This document shows positions 48,914 to 61,700 of a DNA stretch of 64,000 nucleotides, piece by piece. The stretch lies in assembly GCF_050947335.1 (NCBI RefSeq), contig NW_027473328.1, forward strand, positions 2,108,001-2,172,000, in the 5' to 3' direction. Positions within the stretch are counted from its first letter, which is position 1, and each line of letters starts with the position of its first letter. This stretch comes from Megachile rotundata (taxonomy: Eukaryota > Arthropoda > Insecta > Hymenoptera > Megachilidae). Below the pieces are notes generated by a model, which saw nothing but the letters and a program-made list of their open reading frames with translations, ran no database searches and was not told the origin of the DNA. The position numbers and the translations under genes were made by a program.

Positions 48914-50332
48914 ATCATAAAATCAAAATAATACAGTCACAATCATACAATCACAATCATCAAATAGAATCATACTATCACAATCATACGATCACAATCA
49001 TACAATCACAATCATACAATCACAATCATACAATCACAATCATAGAAGCACAATAATACAATCACAATAATACAATCACAATCATACAATCACAATCATA
49101 CAATCACGATCATACAATCACGATCATACAATCACGATCATACAATCACGATCATACAATCGCAATCATACAATCACAACCATACAATCACAACCATACA
49201 ATCACAACCATACAATCACACTAATACAATCACAAACATACAATCACAATCATACAATAACAGTCATACAATCGCAATCATATAAATACAATCTCCTAAA
49301 AACATTGATATAATTACAATCATACAATCACAATCATACTGTCACAATCATACAATCACACTCATACAGTCACAATCATGCAATCGCACTCATACAATCA
49401 CAATCATACAATCGCACTCATACAATCACAATCATACAATCACAATTATACAGTCACAGTCATACAATCACCATCATACAATCACAATCCTGCAATCGCA
49501 ATCATGCAATAACAATCATGCTATCGCAATCATACAATCACACTCATAAAATCAGAATCATACAATCACGATCATACAATCGCAATCATGCAATCACAAC
49601 CATACAATCACAACCATACAATCACAATAATACAATCACAAACATACAATCACAATCATACAATAACAATCATACAATCGCAACCATATAAATACAATCT
49701 CCCAAAAACATTGATACAATCACAATCATACAATCACAATCATACTATCACAATCATACAATCACACTCATACAATCACAATCATACAATCACGATCATA
49801 CATTCGCAATCATACAATTACAACCATACAATCACAACCATACAATCACAATAATACAATCACAAACATACAATCACAATCATACAATAACAATCATACA
49901 ATCGCAATCATATAAATACAATCTCCAAAAAACATTGATACAATCACAATCATACAATCACAATCATACAATCACAACCATACAATCACAACCATACAAT
50001 CACAATAATACAATCACAAACATACAATCACAATCATACAATAACAATCATACAATCGCAACCATATAAATACAATCTCCCAAAAACATTGATACAATCA
50101 CAATCATACAATCACAATCATACTATCACAATCATACAATCACACTCATACAATCACAATCATACAATCACGATCATACATTCGCAATCATACAATTACA
50201 ACCATACAATCACAACCATACAATCACAATAATACAATCACAAACATACAATCACAATCATACAATAACAATCATACAATCGCAATCATATAAATACAAT
50301 CTCCAAAAAACATTGATACAATCACAATCATA

Positions 50333-50504
50333 CAATCACAATCGTACAATCACAATCGTACAATCGCAATCGTACAATCGCAATCGTACAATCGCAATCG
50401 TACAATCGCAATCGTACAATCGCAATCGTACAATCGCAATCGTACAATCGCAATCGTACAATCGCAATCGTACAATCACAATCGTACAATCACAATCGTA
50501 CAAT
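50333..50504. repeat. CpG island with eight double-CpG units
   Basis: Same composition and length as 46,511-46,682, as expected for the 3,822-bp duplicate. Confidence 0.9.
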
Positions 50505-51577
50505 CACAATCATACAATCACAATCATACAATCACTGTCATACGATCACAACCTTGCAATTAAAATCATAGAATCACAATCACACAATCACAATCATACA
50601 ATCACAATCATACAATGGCATTCATACAACAACAATCATACAATCACAATCATAAAATCGCAATCATACAATCGCACTCATACAATCACAATCATACAAT
50701 CACAATCATACAATCACAATCATTCAATCACCATCATACAATCGCAATCATATAAATACAATCTCCCAAAAACAGTGATACGATCACAATCATACAATCA
50801 CAATAATACAGTCACAATCATACAATCACAATCATACAATCACAGTCATACAATCACAATCATACATTCACAAAAATACAATCACAATCATTCAATCACC
50901 ATCATACAATCGCAATCATATAAATACAATCTCCCAAAAACAGTGATACGATCACAATCATACAATCACAATAATACAGTCACAATCATACAATCACAAT
51001 CATACAATCACAGTCATACAATCACAATCATTCATTCACAATAATACAATCACAATCATACAATCCAAATCATACAGTCGCAATCATACAATCACTATCA
51101 TACAATCACAGTCATACTACCACAGTCATACAATTACGATCATACAATCGCAATTACAATCACTATCATGCAACCACAATCATACAATCACAATCATACA
51201 ATTGCAATCATACAAGCACTATCCTGCAGTCGCAATCATACTATCACAATCATACAATCACAATCATACAATCACAATCATACAATCACAATCATACAAT
51301 CCCAATCATGCGACCACAATCATGCAATCACAGTCATACAGTCACAATCATAAAATCACAATCATACAATCGCAATCATATAAATACAATCTCACAAAAA
51401 CAATCATACAATCACAATCATACAATCACAATAATACAGTCACAATCATACAATCACAACCATACAATCACAATCATACAATCACAATCATACAAACACA
51501 ATCATACAATCACAGTCATACGACCACAATCATACAATTACAATCATACAAAAACAATCATACCATCACGATCATAC

Positions 51578-51681
51578 AATGGCAGTCATACAATTACAAT
51601 CTCAGAATCACAAACTCACAATCACAATAATACAATCACACCCATAAAATAGCAATCATTCATTAGCAATCTCTCATACAC
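51578..51681. repeat. D2 diverged module
   Basis: Homologue of 31,535 with the same CATTCATTAGC variant, offset 20,043 bp. Confidence 0.8.
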
Positions 51682-51960
51682 AATCATAAAATCACAATAA
51701 TACAGTCACAATCATATAATCACAATCATTCAAATACAATCATACAATCACAATCATACATTCGCAATCATACAATCACAATCATAGAAGCACAATAATT
51801 CAATCACAATAATACAATAACAATCATACAATTACAATCATACAATCGCAATCATACAAAAACAATCATACAATTACAATCATACCATCGCAATCATAAA
51901 ATTACAATCATACAAAAACAATCATACCATCACGATCATACAATCGCAATCATACAATTA

Positions 51961-52036
51961 CCACCTCAGAATCATAAACAATAATACATTCACAACCACA
52001 AAATAGCAATAATACATTTACATTCTCCCATACACA
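51961..52036. repeat. D1 diverged module, shortened
   Basis: Homologue of 31,919 with the same CCACCTCAG opening and the same missing CTCACAATCAC segment. Confidence 0.8.
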
Positions 52037-52425
52037 ATCATAAAATCACAATAATACAGTCACAATCATACAATCACAATCATCAAATAGAATCATACTA
52101 TCACAATCATACGATCACAATCATACAATCACAATCATACAATCACAATCATACAATCACAATCATAGAAGCACAATAATACAATCACAATAATACAATC
52201 ACAATCATACAATCACAATCATACAATTGCAATCATACAAGCACAATCCTGCAGTCGCAATCATACTATTACAATCATACAATCACAATCATACAAAAAC
52301 AATCATACAATTACAATCATACCATCGCAATCATAAAATTACAATCATACAATTACAATCATAAAATCACAATCATACAAAAACAATCATACCATCACGA
52401 TCATACAATCGCAATCATACAATTA

Positions 52426-52475
52426 CCATCTCAGAATCATAAACTCACAATCACAATAATACATTCACAAACATA
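52426..52475. repeat. D1 diverged module, truncated
   Basis: Homologue of 32,383, cut at the same place after AATACATTCACAAAC. Confidence 0.75.
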
Positions 52476-52998
52476 CAATCACAATCATACAATAACAGTC
52501 ATACAATCGCAATCATATAAATACAATCTCCTAAAAACATTGATATAATTACAATCATACAATCACAATCATACTGTCACAATCATACAGTCACACTCAT
52601 ACAGTCACGATCATACAATCGCAATCATACAATCACAACCATACAATCACAACCATACAATCACAATAATACAATCACAAACATACAATCACAATCATAC
52701 AATAACAATCATACAATCGCAACCATATAAATACAATCTCCCAAAAACATTGATACAATCACAATCATACAATCACAATCATACTATCACAATCATACAA
52801 TCACACTCATACAATCACAATCATACAATCACGATCATACATTCGCAATCATACAATTTCAACCATACAATCACAACCATACAATCACAATAATACAATC
52901 ACAAACATACAATCACAATCATACAATAACAATCATACAATCGCAATCATATAAATACAATCTCCAAAAAACATTGATACAATCACAATCATACAATC

Positions 52999-53068
52999 AC
53001 AATCGTACAATCACAATCGTACAATCACAATCGTACAATCACAATCGTACAATCACAATCGTACAATC
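52999..53068. repeat. CpG island, short run
   Basis: Five TCGTA units, the homologue of 32,951. Confidence 0.85.
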
Positions 53069-53150
53069 ACAATAATACAATAACAATCATACTATCACAA
53101 TCATACAATCACACTCATACGGTCACAATCATACAATCACACTCCTACAA

Positions 53151-53318
53151 TCACAATCGTACAATCACAATCGTACAATCGCAATCGTACAATCGCAATC
53201 GTACAATCGCAATCGTACAATCGCAATCGTACAATCGCAATCGTACAATCGCAATCGTACAATCGCAATCGTACAATCACAATCGTACAATCACAATCGT
53301 ACAATCACAATCGTACAA
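53151..53318. repeat. CpG island, long run with seven double-CpG units
   Basis: Two one-CpG, seven double-CpG and three one-CpG units. The B1 homologue at 33,111 has six double-CpG units. Confidence 0.9.
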
Positions 53319-53938
53319 TCACAATCATATAATCACTGTCATACGATCACAACCTTGCAATTAAAATCATAGAATCACAATCACACAATCACAATCATAC
53401 AATCACAATCATACAATGGCATTCATACAACAACAATCATACAATCACAATCATAAAATCGCAATCATACAATCGCACTCATACAATCACAATCATACAA
53501 TCACAATCATACAATCACAATCATTCAATCACCATCATACAATCGCAATCATATAAATACAATCTCCCAAAAACAGTGATACGATCACAATCATACAATC
53601 ACAATAATACAGTCACAATCATACAATCACAATCATACAATCACAGTCATACAATCACAATCATACATTCACAAAAATACAATCACAATCATACAATCCC
53701 AATCATACATTCGCAATCATACAATCACAATCATAGAAGCACAATAATTCAATTACAATAATACAATAACAATCATACAATTACAATCATACAATCGCAA
53801 TCATACAAAAACAATCATACAATTACAATCATACCATCGCAATCATAAAATTGCAATCATACAATTACAATCATAAAATCACAATCATACAAAAACAATC
53901 ATACTATCACGATCATACAATCGCAATCATACAATTAC

Positions 53939-54022
53939 CATCTCAGAATCATAAACTCACAATCACAATAATACATTCACACCCACAAAATAGCAATAAT
54001 ACATTTATATTCTCCCATACAC
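53939..54022. repeat. D1 diverged module joined to a CpG run
   Basis: Homologue of 33,891 with the same CATTTATATTCTCCC variant. Confidence 0.8.
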
Positions 54023-54033
54023 AATCATAAAAT

Positions 54034-54163
54034 CACAATCGTACAATCACAATCGTACAATCACAATCGTACAATCACAATCGTACAATCACAATCGTAC
54101 AATCACAATCGTACAATCACAATCGTACAATCACAATCGTACAATCACAATCGTACAATCACA
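54034..54163. repeat. CpG island of nine one-CpG units
   Basis: Nine TCGTA units. The homologues at 33,978 and 56,161 have ten, so this copy appears to have lost one unit. Confidence 0.9.
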
Positions 54164-54553
54164 ATCATACAATCACAATCATACAATCACTGTCATACGA
54201 TCACAACCTTGCAATTAAAATCATAGAATCACAATCACACAATCACAATCATACAATCACAATCATACAATCACAATCATACAATCAGAAACATACAATC
54301 ACAATCATACAATCGCAATCATACAATCACAATCATACAATCACAATCATACAATTGCAATCATACAAGCACAATCCTGCAGTCGCAATCATACTATTAC
54401 AATCATACAATCACAATCATACAAAAACAATCATACAATTACAATCATACCATCGCAATCATAAAATTACAATCATACAATTACAATCATAAAATCACAA
54501 TCATACAAAAACAATCATACCATCACGATCATACAATCGCAATCATACAATTA

Positions 54554-54600
54554 CCATCTCAGAATCATAAACTCACAATCACAATAATACATTCACAAAC
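54554..54600. repeat. D1 diverged module, truncated
   Basis: Copy of the truncated module at 52,426 carried by the 2,128-bp duplication. Confidence 0.75.
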
Positions 54601-55126
54601 ATACAATCACAATCATACAATAACAGTCATACAATCGCAATCATATAAATACAATCTCCTAAAAACATTGATATAATTACAATCATACAATCACAATCAT
54701 ACTGTCACAATCATACAGTCACACTCATACAGTCACGATCATACAATCGCAATCATACAATCACAACCATACAATCACAACCATACAATCACAATAATAC
54801 AATCACAAACATACAATCACAATCATACAATAACAATCATACAATCGCAACCATATAAATACAATCTCCCAAAAACATTGATACAATCACAATCATACAA
54901 TCACAATCATACTATCACAATCATACAATCACACTCATACAATCACAATCATACAATCACGATCATACATTCGCAATCATACAATTTCAACCATACAATC
55001 ACAACCATACAATCACAATAATACAATCACAAACATACAATCACAATCATACAATAACAATCATACAATCGCAATCATATAAATACAATCTCCAAAAAAC
55101 ATTGATACAATCACAATCATACAATC

Positions 55127-55196
55127 ACAATCGTACAATCACAATCGTACAATCACAATCGTACAATCACAATCGTACAATCACAATCGTACAATC
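55127..55196. repeat. CpG island, short run
   Basis: Five TCGTA units, the copy of 52,999. Confidence 0.85.
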
Positions 55197-55278
55197 ACAA
55201 TAATACAATAACAATCATACTATCACAATCATACAATCACACTCATACGGTCACAATCATACAATCACACTCCTACAA

Positions 55279-55446
55279 TCACAATCGTACAATCACAATC
55301 GTACAATCGCAATCGTACAATCGCAATCGTACAATCGCAATCGTACAATCGCAATCGTACAATCGCAATCGTACAATCGCAATCGTACAATCGCAATCGT
55401 ACAATCACAATCGTACAATCACAATCGTACAATCACAATCGTACAA
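55279..55446. repeat. CpG island, long run with seven double-CpG units
   Basis: Same composition as 53,151-53,318, its 2,128-bp duplicate. Confidence 0.9.
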
Positions 55447-56065
55447 TCACAATCATATAATCACTGTCATACGATCACAACCTTGCAATTAAAATCATAG
55501 AATCACAATCACACAATCACAATCATACAATCACAATCATACAATGGCATTCATACAACAACAATCATACAATCACAATCATAAAATCGCAATCATACAA
55601 TCGCACTCATACAATCACAATCATACAATCACAATCATACAATCACAATCATTCAATCACCATCATACAATCGCAATCATATAAATACAATCTCCCAAAA
55701 ACAGTGATACGATCACAATCATACAATCACAATAATACAGTCACAATCATACAATCACAATCATACAATCACAGTCATACAATCACAATCATACATTCAC
55801 AAAAATACAATCACAATCATACAATCCCAATCATACATTCGCAATCATACAATCACAATCATAGAAGCACAATAATTCAATTACAATAATACAATAACAA
55901 TCATACAATTACAATCATACAATCGCAATCATACAAAAACAATCATACAATTACAATCATACCATCGCAATCATAAAATTGCAATCATACAATTACAATC
56001 ATAAAATCACAATCATACAAAAACAATCATACTATCACGATCATACAATCGCAATCATACAATTA

Positions 56066-56150
56066 CCATCTCAGAATCATAAACTCACAATCACAATAAT
56101 ACATTCACACCCACAAAATAGCAATAATACATTTATATTCTCCCATACAC
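56066..56150. repeat. D1 diverged module joined to a CpG run
   Basis: Copy of 53,939 with CATTTATATTCTCCC, followed at once by the ten-unit CpG run. Confidence 0.8.
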
Positions 56151-56160
56151 AATCATAAAA

Positions 56161-56300
56161 TCACAATCGTACAATCACAATCGTACAATCACAATCGTAC
56201 AATCACAATCGTACAATCACAATCGTACAATCACAATCGTACAATCACAATCGTACAATCACAATCGTACAATCACAATCGTACAATCACAATCGTACAA
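56161..56300. repeat. CpG island of ten one-CpG units
   Basis: Ten TCGTA units, the same count as the B1 homologue at 33,978 and one more than the sister copy at 54,034. Confidence 0.9.
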
Positions 56301-57150
56301 TCACAATCATACAATCACAATCATACAATCACTGTCATACGATCACAACCTTGCAATTAAAATCATAGAATCACAATCACACAATCACAATCATACAATC
56401 ACAATCATACAATCACAATCATACAATCAGAAACATACAATCACAATCATACAATCGCAATCATACAATCACAATCATACAATCACAATCATACAATAAC
56501 AATCATACAATCGCAATCATATAAATACAATCTCCCAAAGGCAATAATACAATCACAATCATACAATCGCAGTCACACAATCACAAGCATACAATCACAA
56601 CAATACAATCACAATCACACAATCGCAGTCATACAGTCGCAATCATTCAATCACAATCATACAATCACAATCATACAATCACAATCATACAATCACAATC
56701 ATACAATCACAATCATACAATCACAATCATAAAATCGCGATCATACAATCGCAATCATATAAATACAATCTCCTAAAAACATTGATACAATCACAATCAT
56801 ACAATCACAATCATACAATCACAATCATACAATCACAATCATACAATCACAATCATACAATCACAATCATACAATCACAATAATACAGTCACAATCATAC
56901 AATCACAGTCATACTACCAGAGTCATACAATTACAATCACACAATCACAATTACAGTCACAATCATTCAATCACAATCATACAATCGCAATCATATAAAT
57001 ACAATCTCCCAAAAACAATCATACAATCACAATCATACAATCACAATCATACAATCACAATCATACAATCACAGTCATATGACCACAATCATACAATTAC
57101 AATCATACAATCGCAATCATACAAAAACAATCATACTATCACGATCATAC

Positions 57151-57254
57151 AATGGCAGTCATACAATTACAATCTCAGAATCACAAACTCACAATCACAA
57201 TAATACAATCACACCCATAAAATAGCAATCATTCATTTGCAATCTCTCATACAC
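57151..57254. repeat. D2 diverged module
   Basis: Homologue of 34,966 with the CATTTGCAATC variant, offset 22,185 bp. It is the last D module in the window. Confidence 0.8.
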
Positions 57255-58740
57255 AATCATAAAATCACAATAATACAGTCACAATCATATAATCACAATC
57301 ATTCAAATACAATCATACAATCACAATCATACATTCGCAATCATACAATCACAATCATAGAAGCACAATAATTCAATCACAATAATACAATAACAATCAT
57401 ACAATTACAATCATACAATCGCAATCATACAAAAACAATCATACAATTACAATCATACCATCGCAATCATAAAATTACAATCATACAATTACAATCATAA
57501 AATCACAATCATACAATCGCAATCATATAAATACAATCTCACAAAAACAGTGATACGATCACAATCATACAATCACAATAATACAGTCACAATCATACAA
57601 TCACAATCATACAATCACAGACATACAATCACAATCATACATTCACAAAAATACAATCACAATCATACAATCCCAATCATACAGTCGCAATCATACAATC
57701 ACTCTCATACAATCACAGTCATCCTACCACAGTCATACAATTGCAATCATACAATCGCAATTACAATCACTATCATGCAATCACAATCATACAATCACAA
57801 TCATACAGTTGAAATCATACAAGCACAATCCTGCAGTCGCAATCATACTATCACATTCATACAATCACAAACATACAATCACAAACATACAATCACAATC
57901 TTACAATCACAATCATACAATCACAATCATACAATCGCAATCATACAATCACAATCATACAATCACAATCATACAATAACAATCATACAATCGCAATCAT
58001 ATAAATACAATCTCCCAAAGACAATAATACAATCACAATCATACAATCGCAGTCATGCAATCACAAGCATACAATCACAATCATACATTCACAACAATAC
58101 AATCACAATCACACAATCGCAGTCATACAGTCACAATCATACAATCACAATCATACAATCACAATCATACAATCACAATCATACAATCACAATCATACAG
58201 TCACAATATTACAATGACAATCATTCAAAAGCAGTCATTCAATCACAATCATACAATCACAATCATGCAATCACAATAATACAATCACAATCATACAATC
58301 ACAATCATACAATCGCAATCAAACAAAAACAATCGTACAATCATAATCATACCATCACCATCATACAATCACAATCATACAATCACAATAATACAGTCAC
58401 AGTCATACAATCGCCATCATACAATCACAATCCTGCAATCGCAATCATGCAATAACAATCATGCTATCGCAATCATACAATCACACTCATAAAATGAGAA
58501 TCATACAATCACAATCATACAATCACAATCATACAAGCACAATCATAGAAGCACAATAATACAATCACAATAATACAATCACAATCATACATTCACAATA
58601 ATACAATCACAATAATACAATCACAATCATACAATCGCAGTCATACAATCACAATCATACAATCACAATCATACAATCGCAATCAAACAAAAACAATCGT
58701 ACAATCATAATCATACCATCACCACCATACAATCACAACC

Positions 58741-61700
58741 ATACAATCACATTAATACAATCACAAACATACAACCACAATCATACAATAACAATCATAC
58801 AAACACAATTCTGCAATCGCAATCATGCAAAAACAATCATACTATCACAATCATACAATCACACTCATACCGTCACAATCATACAATCACAATCATAAAA
58901 TGACAATCACACAATCACAATCATACAATCACAATCATACAATTACAATCATACATTCGAAATCATATAAATACAATCTCCCAAAAACAATCATACAATC
59001 ACAATCATAAAATCACAATAATACAGTCACAATCATACAATCACAATCATACAATCACAGTCATACAATCACAATCATACAATCACAATCATACAATCAC
59101 AATCATTCAATCACAATCATACAATCGCAATCATATAAATACAATCTCCCAAAAACACTGATACAATCGCAATCATACAATCACAATAATACAGTCACAA
59201 TCATACAATCACAATCATACAATCACAGTCATACAATCACAATCATACATTCACAAAAATGCAAATCACAATCATACAATCCCAATCACACAGTCGCAAT
59301 CATACAATCACTATCATACAATCACGGTCATACTACCACAGTCATACAATTACAATCATACAATCGCAATTACAATCACTACCATGCAATCACAATCATA
59401 CAACCACAATCATACAATTGCAACCATACAAACACAATCCTGCAGTCGCAATCATACAATCGCAATCATACAATCACAATCATACAATCCTAGTCATGCG
59501 ACCACAATTATACAATCACAGTCATACAGTCACAATCATAAAATCACAATCATACAATCACAATCATACAATCACAGTCATACAATCACAGTCATACAAT
59601 CACAATCATACAATCACACTCATACAGTCACAATCATACAATCACAATCATAGAATCACAATCGTGCAATCACAATCGTGCAATCACAACCATGCAATCA
59701 CAATCATACAATCGCAATCATACAATCACAATCATAGAATCACAATCACACAATCACAACTATACACTCACAATCATACAATCACGATCATACAATCGCA
59801 ATCATACAATCACAACCATACAATCACAACCATACAATCACGTTAATACAATCACAAACATACAACCACAATCATACAATAACAATCATACAAACACAAT
59901 TCTGCAATCGCAATCATGCAAAAACAATCATACTATCACAATCATACAATCACACTCATACCGTCACAATCATACAACCACAATCATAAAATCACAATCA
60001 CACAATCACAATCATACAATCACAATCATACAATCACAATCATACAATCACAATCATACAATCACAATCATACAATCACACTCATACAGTCACAATCATA
60101 CAATCACAATCATAGAATCACAATCGTACAATCACAATCGTACAATCACAACCATGCAATCACAATCATACAATCGCAATCATACAATCACAATCATACA
60201 ATCAGAATCACACAATCACAACTATACAATCACAATCATACAATCACGATCATACAATCGCAATCATACAATAGCAATCATACAATCACAACCATACAAT
60301 CACAACCATACAATCACAAACATACAACCACAATCATACAATAACAATCATACCAACACAATTCTGCAACCGCAATCATGCAATAACAATCATACTATCA
60401 CAATCATACAATCACACTCATACCGTCACAATCATACAATCACAATCATACAATCACAATCATACAATCACAATCATACAATCACAATCATACAATCACA
60501 ATCATACAATCACAATAATACAATAACAATCATACTATCACAATCATACAATCACACTCATACGGTCACTATCATACAATCACAATCATACAATCACACT
60601 CATACAATCATAATCATACAATCACAGTAATACAATCACAAACATTCAAAAGCAGTGATTCAATCACAATCATACAATCGCAATCATTCAATCAGTATCA
60701 TACAATCACAGTCATATAATCACGATCATACAATCACAGTCATTCAATCCCAATCATACAATCGCAATCATATAAATACAATCTCCCAAAAACATTGATA
60801 CAATCACAATCATACAATCACAATCATACAATCACAATGATACAAGCACACTCATACAATCACAATCATACAATCACGATCATACAATCGCAATCATACA
60901 ATTACAACCATACAATCACAACCATACAATCACAATAATACAATAACAAACATACAATCACAATCATACAATAACTATTATACGATCACAACCATGCAAT
61001 TAAAATCTCAGAATCACAATCACACAATCACGATCATACAATCACAATCCTACAATCACAATCATACAATCACAATCATACAATTAGAAACATACTGTCA
61101 CAGTCCTACAATCACAATCATACAATCACAATCATACAATCACAATCATACAATCACAATCATACAATGGCATTCATACAACAACAATCATACAATCACA
61201 ATCATAAAATCGCAATCATACAATCGCACTCATACAATCACAATCATACAATCACAATCATACCGTCACAATCATACAATCACAATCATAAAATCACAAT
61301 CACACAATCACAATCATACAATCACAATCATACAATTACAATCATACATTCGCAATCATATAAGTACAATCTCCCAAAAACAATCATACAATCACAATCA
61401 CACAACAACAATCATACAATCACAAACATAAAATCGCAATCATACAATCGCACTCATACAATCACAATCATACAATCACAATCATACAATCACAATCATA
61501 GAATCACAATCGTGCAATCACAATCGTGCAATCACAACCATGCAGTCACAATGATACAATCGCAGTCATACAATCACAATCATACAGTCACAATCATAAA
61601 ATCACAATCATACAATCACAATCATACAATCACAATCATACAATCACAATCATACAATCACAATCATACAATCACAATCATACAATCACACTCATACAGT

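Larger units (their letters stand above)
47047..50868. repeat. 3,822-bp tandem duplication, second copy
   Basis: Follows the first copy at a constant offset. It keeps the T at 48,177 (44,355 in the first copy), the extra T at 47,672 and the same count of eight double-CpG units. No difference was found at the places I compared. Confidence 0.9.
52210..54337. repeat. 2,128-bp tandem duplication, first copy (152 units)
   Basis: Homologous to the single copy at about 32,170-34,290 in B1. CACAATTGCAATC at 52,221 recurs at 54,349, and the frame marker at 53,576 recurs at 55,704, both at a 2,128-bp offset. It ends after a nine-unit CpG island. Confidence 0.9.
54338..56479. repeat. 2,128-bp tandem duplication, second copy (one unit longer)
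   Basis: Matches 52,210-54,337 at an offset of 2,128 bp until the one-CpG island and 2,142 bp after it (CAATCAGAAACATAC at 54,282 and 56,424). The 14-bp change falls in the CpG island. The copy then continues as B1 does after 34,300. Confidence 0.9.
42061..58740. repeat. Block B2 of the higher-order repeat
   Basis: Homologous to B1, with the same D modules and CpG islands in similar order. It differs by its own duplications (2,310, 3,822 and 2,128 bp) and lacks the 4,129-bp duplication. From about 50.3 to 58.5 kb it follows 30.5-36.3 kb. Near 58,575 it has a 42-bp gain relative to B1, and near 58,735 it jumps forward into A-type sequence. No gene is present. Confidence 0.8.

Noticed and set aside
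22171..56300. CpG islands as gene promoters
   Set aside because: They are runs of one satellite variant with low GC content (at most about 43%) and no adjacent gene. The CpG density comes from the repeat unit itself.
20889..57254. D modules as transposon or retroelement remnants
   Set aside because: They have no terminal repeats, target-site duplications or coding remnants, and most of their bases can be derived from the 14-bp unit by substitution and small indels.
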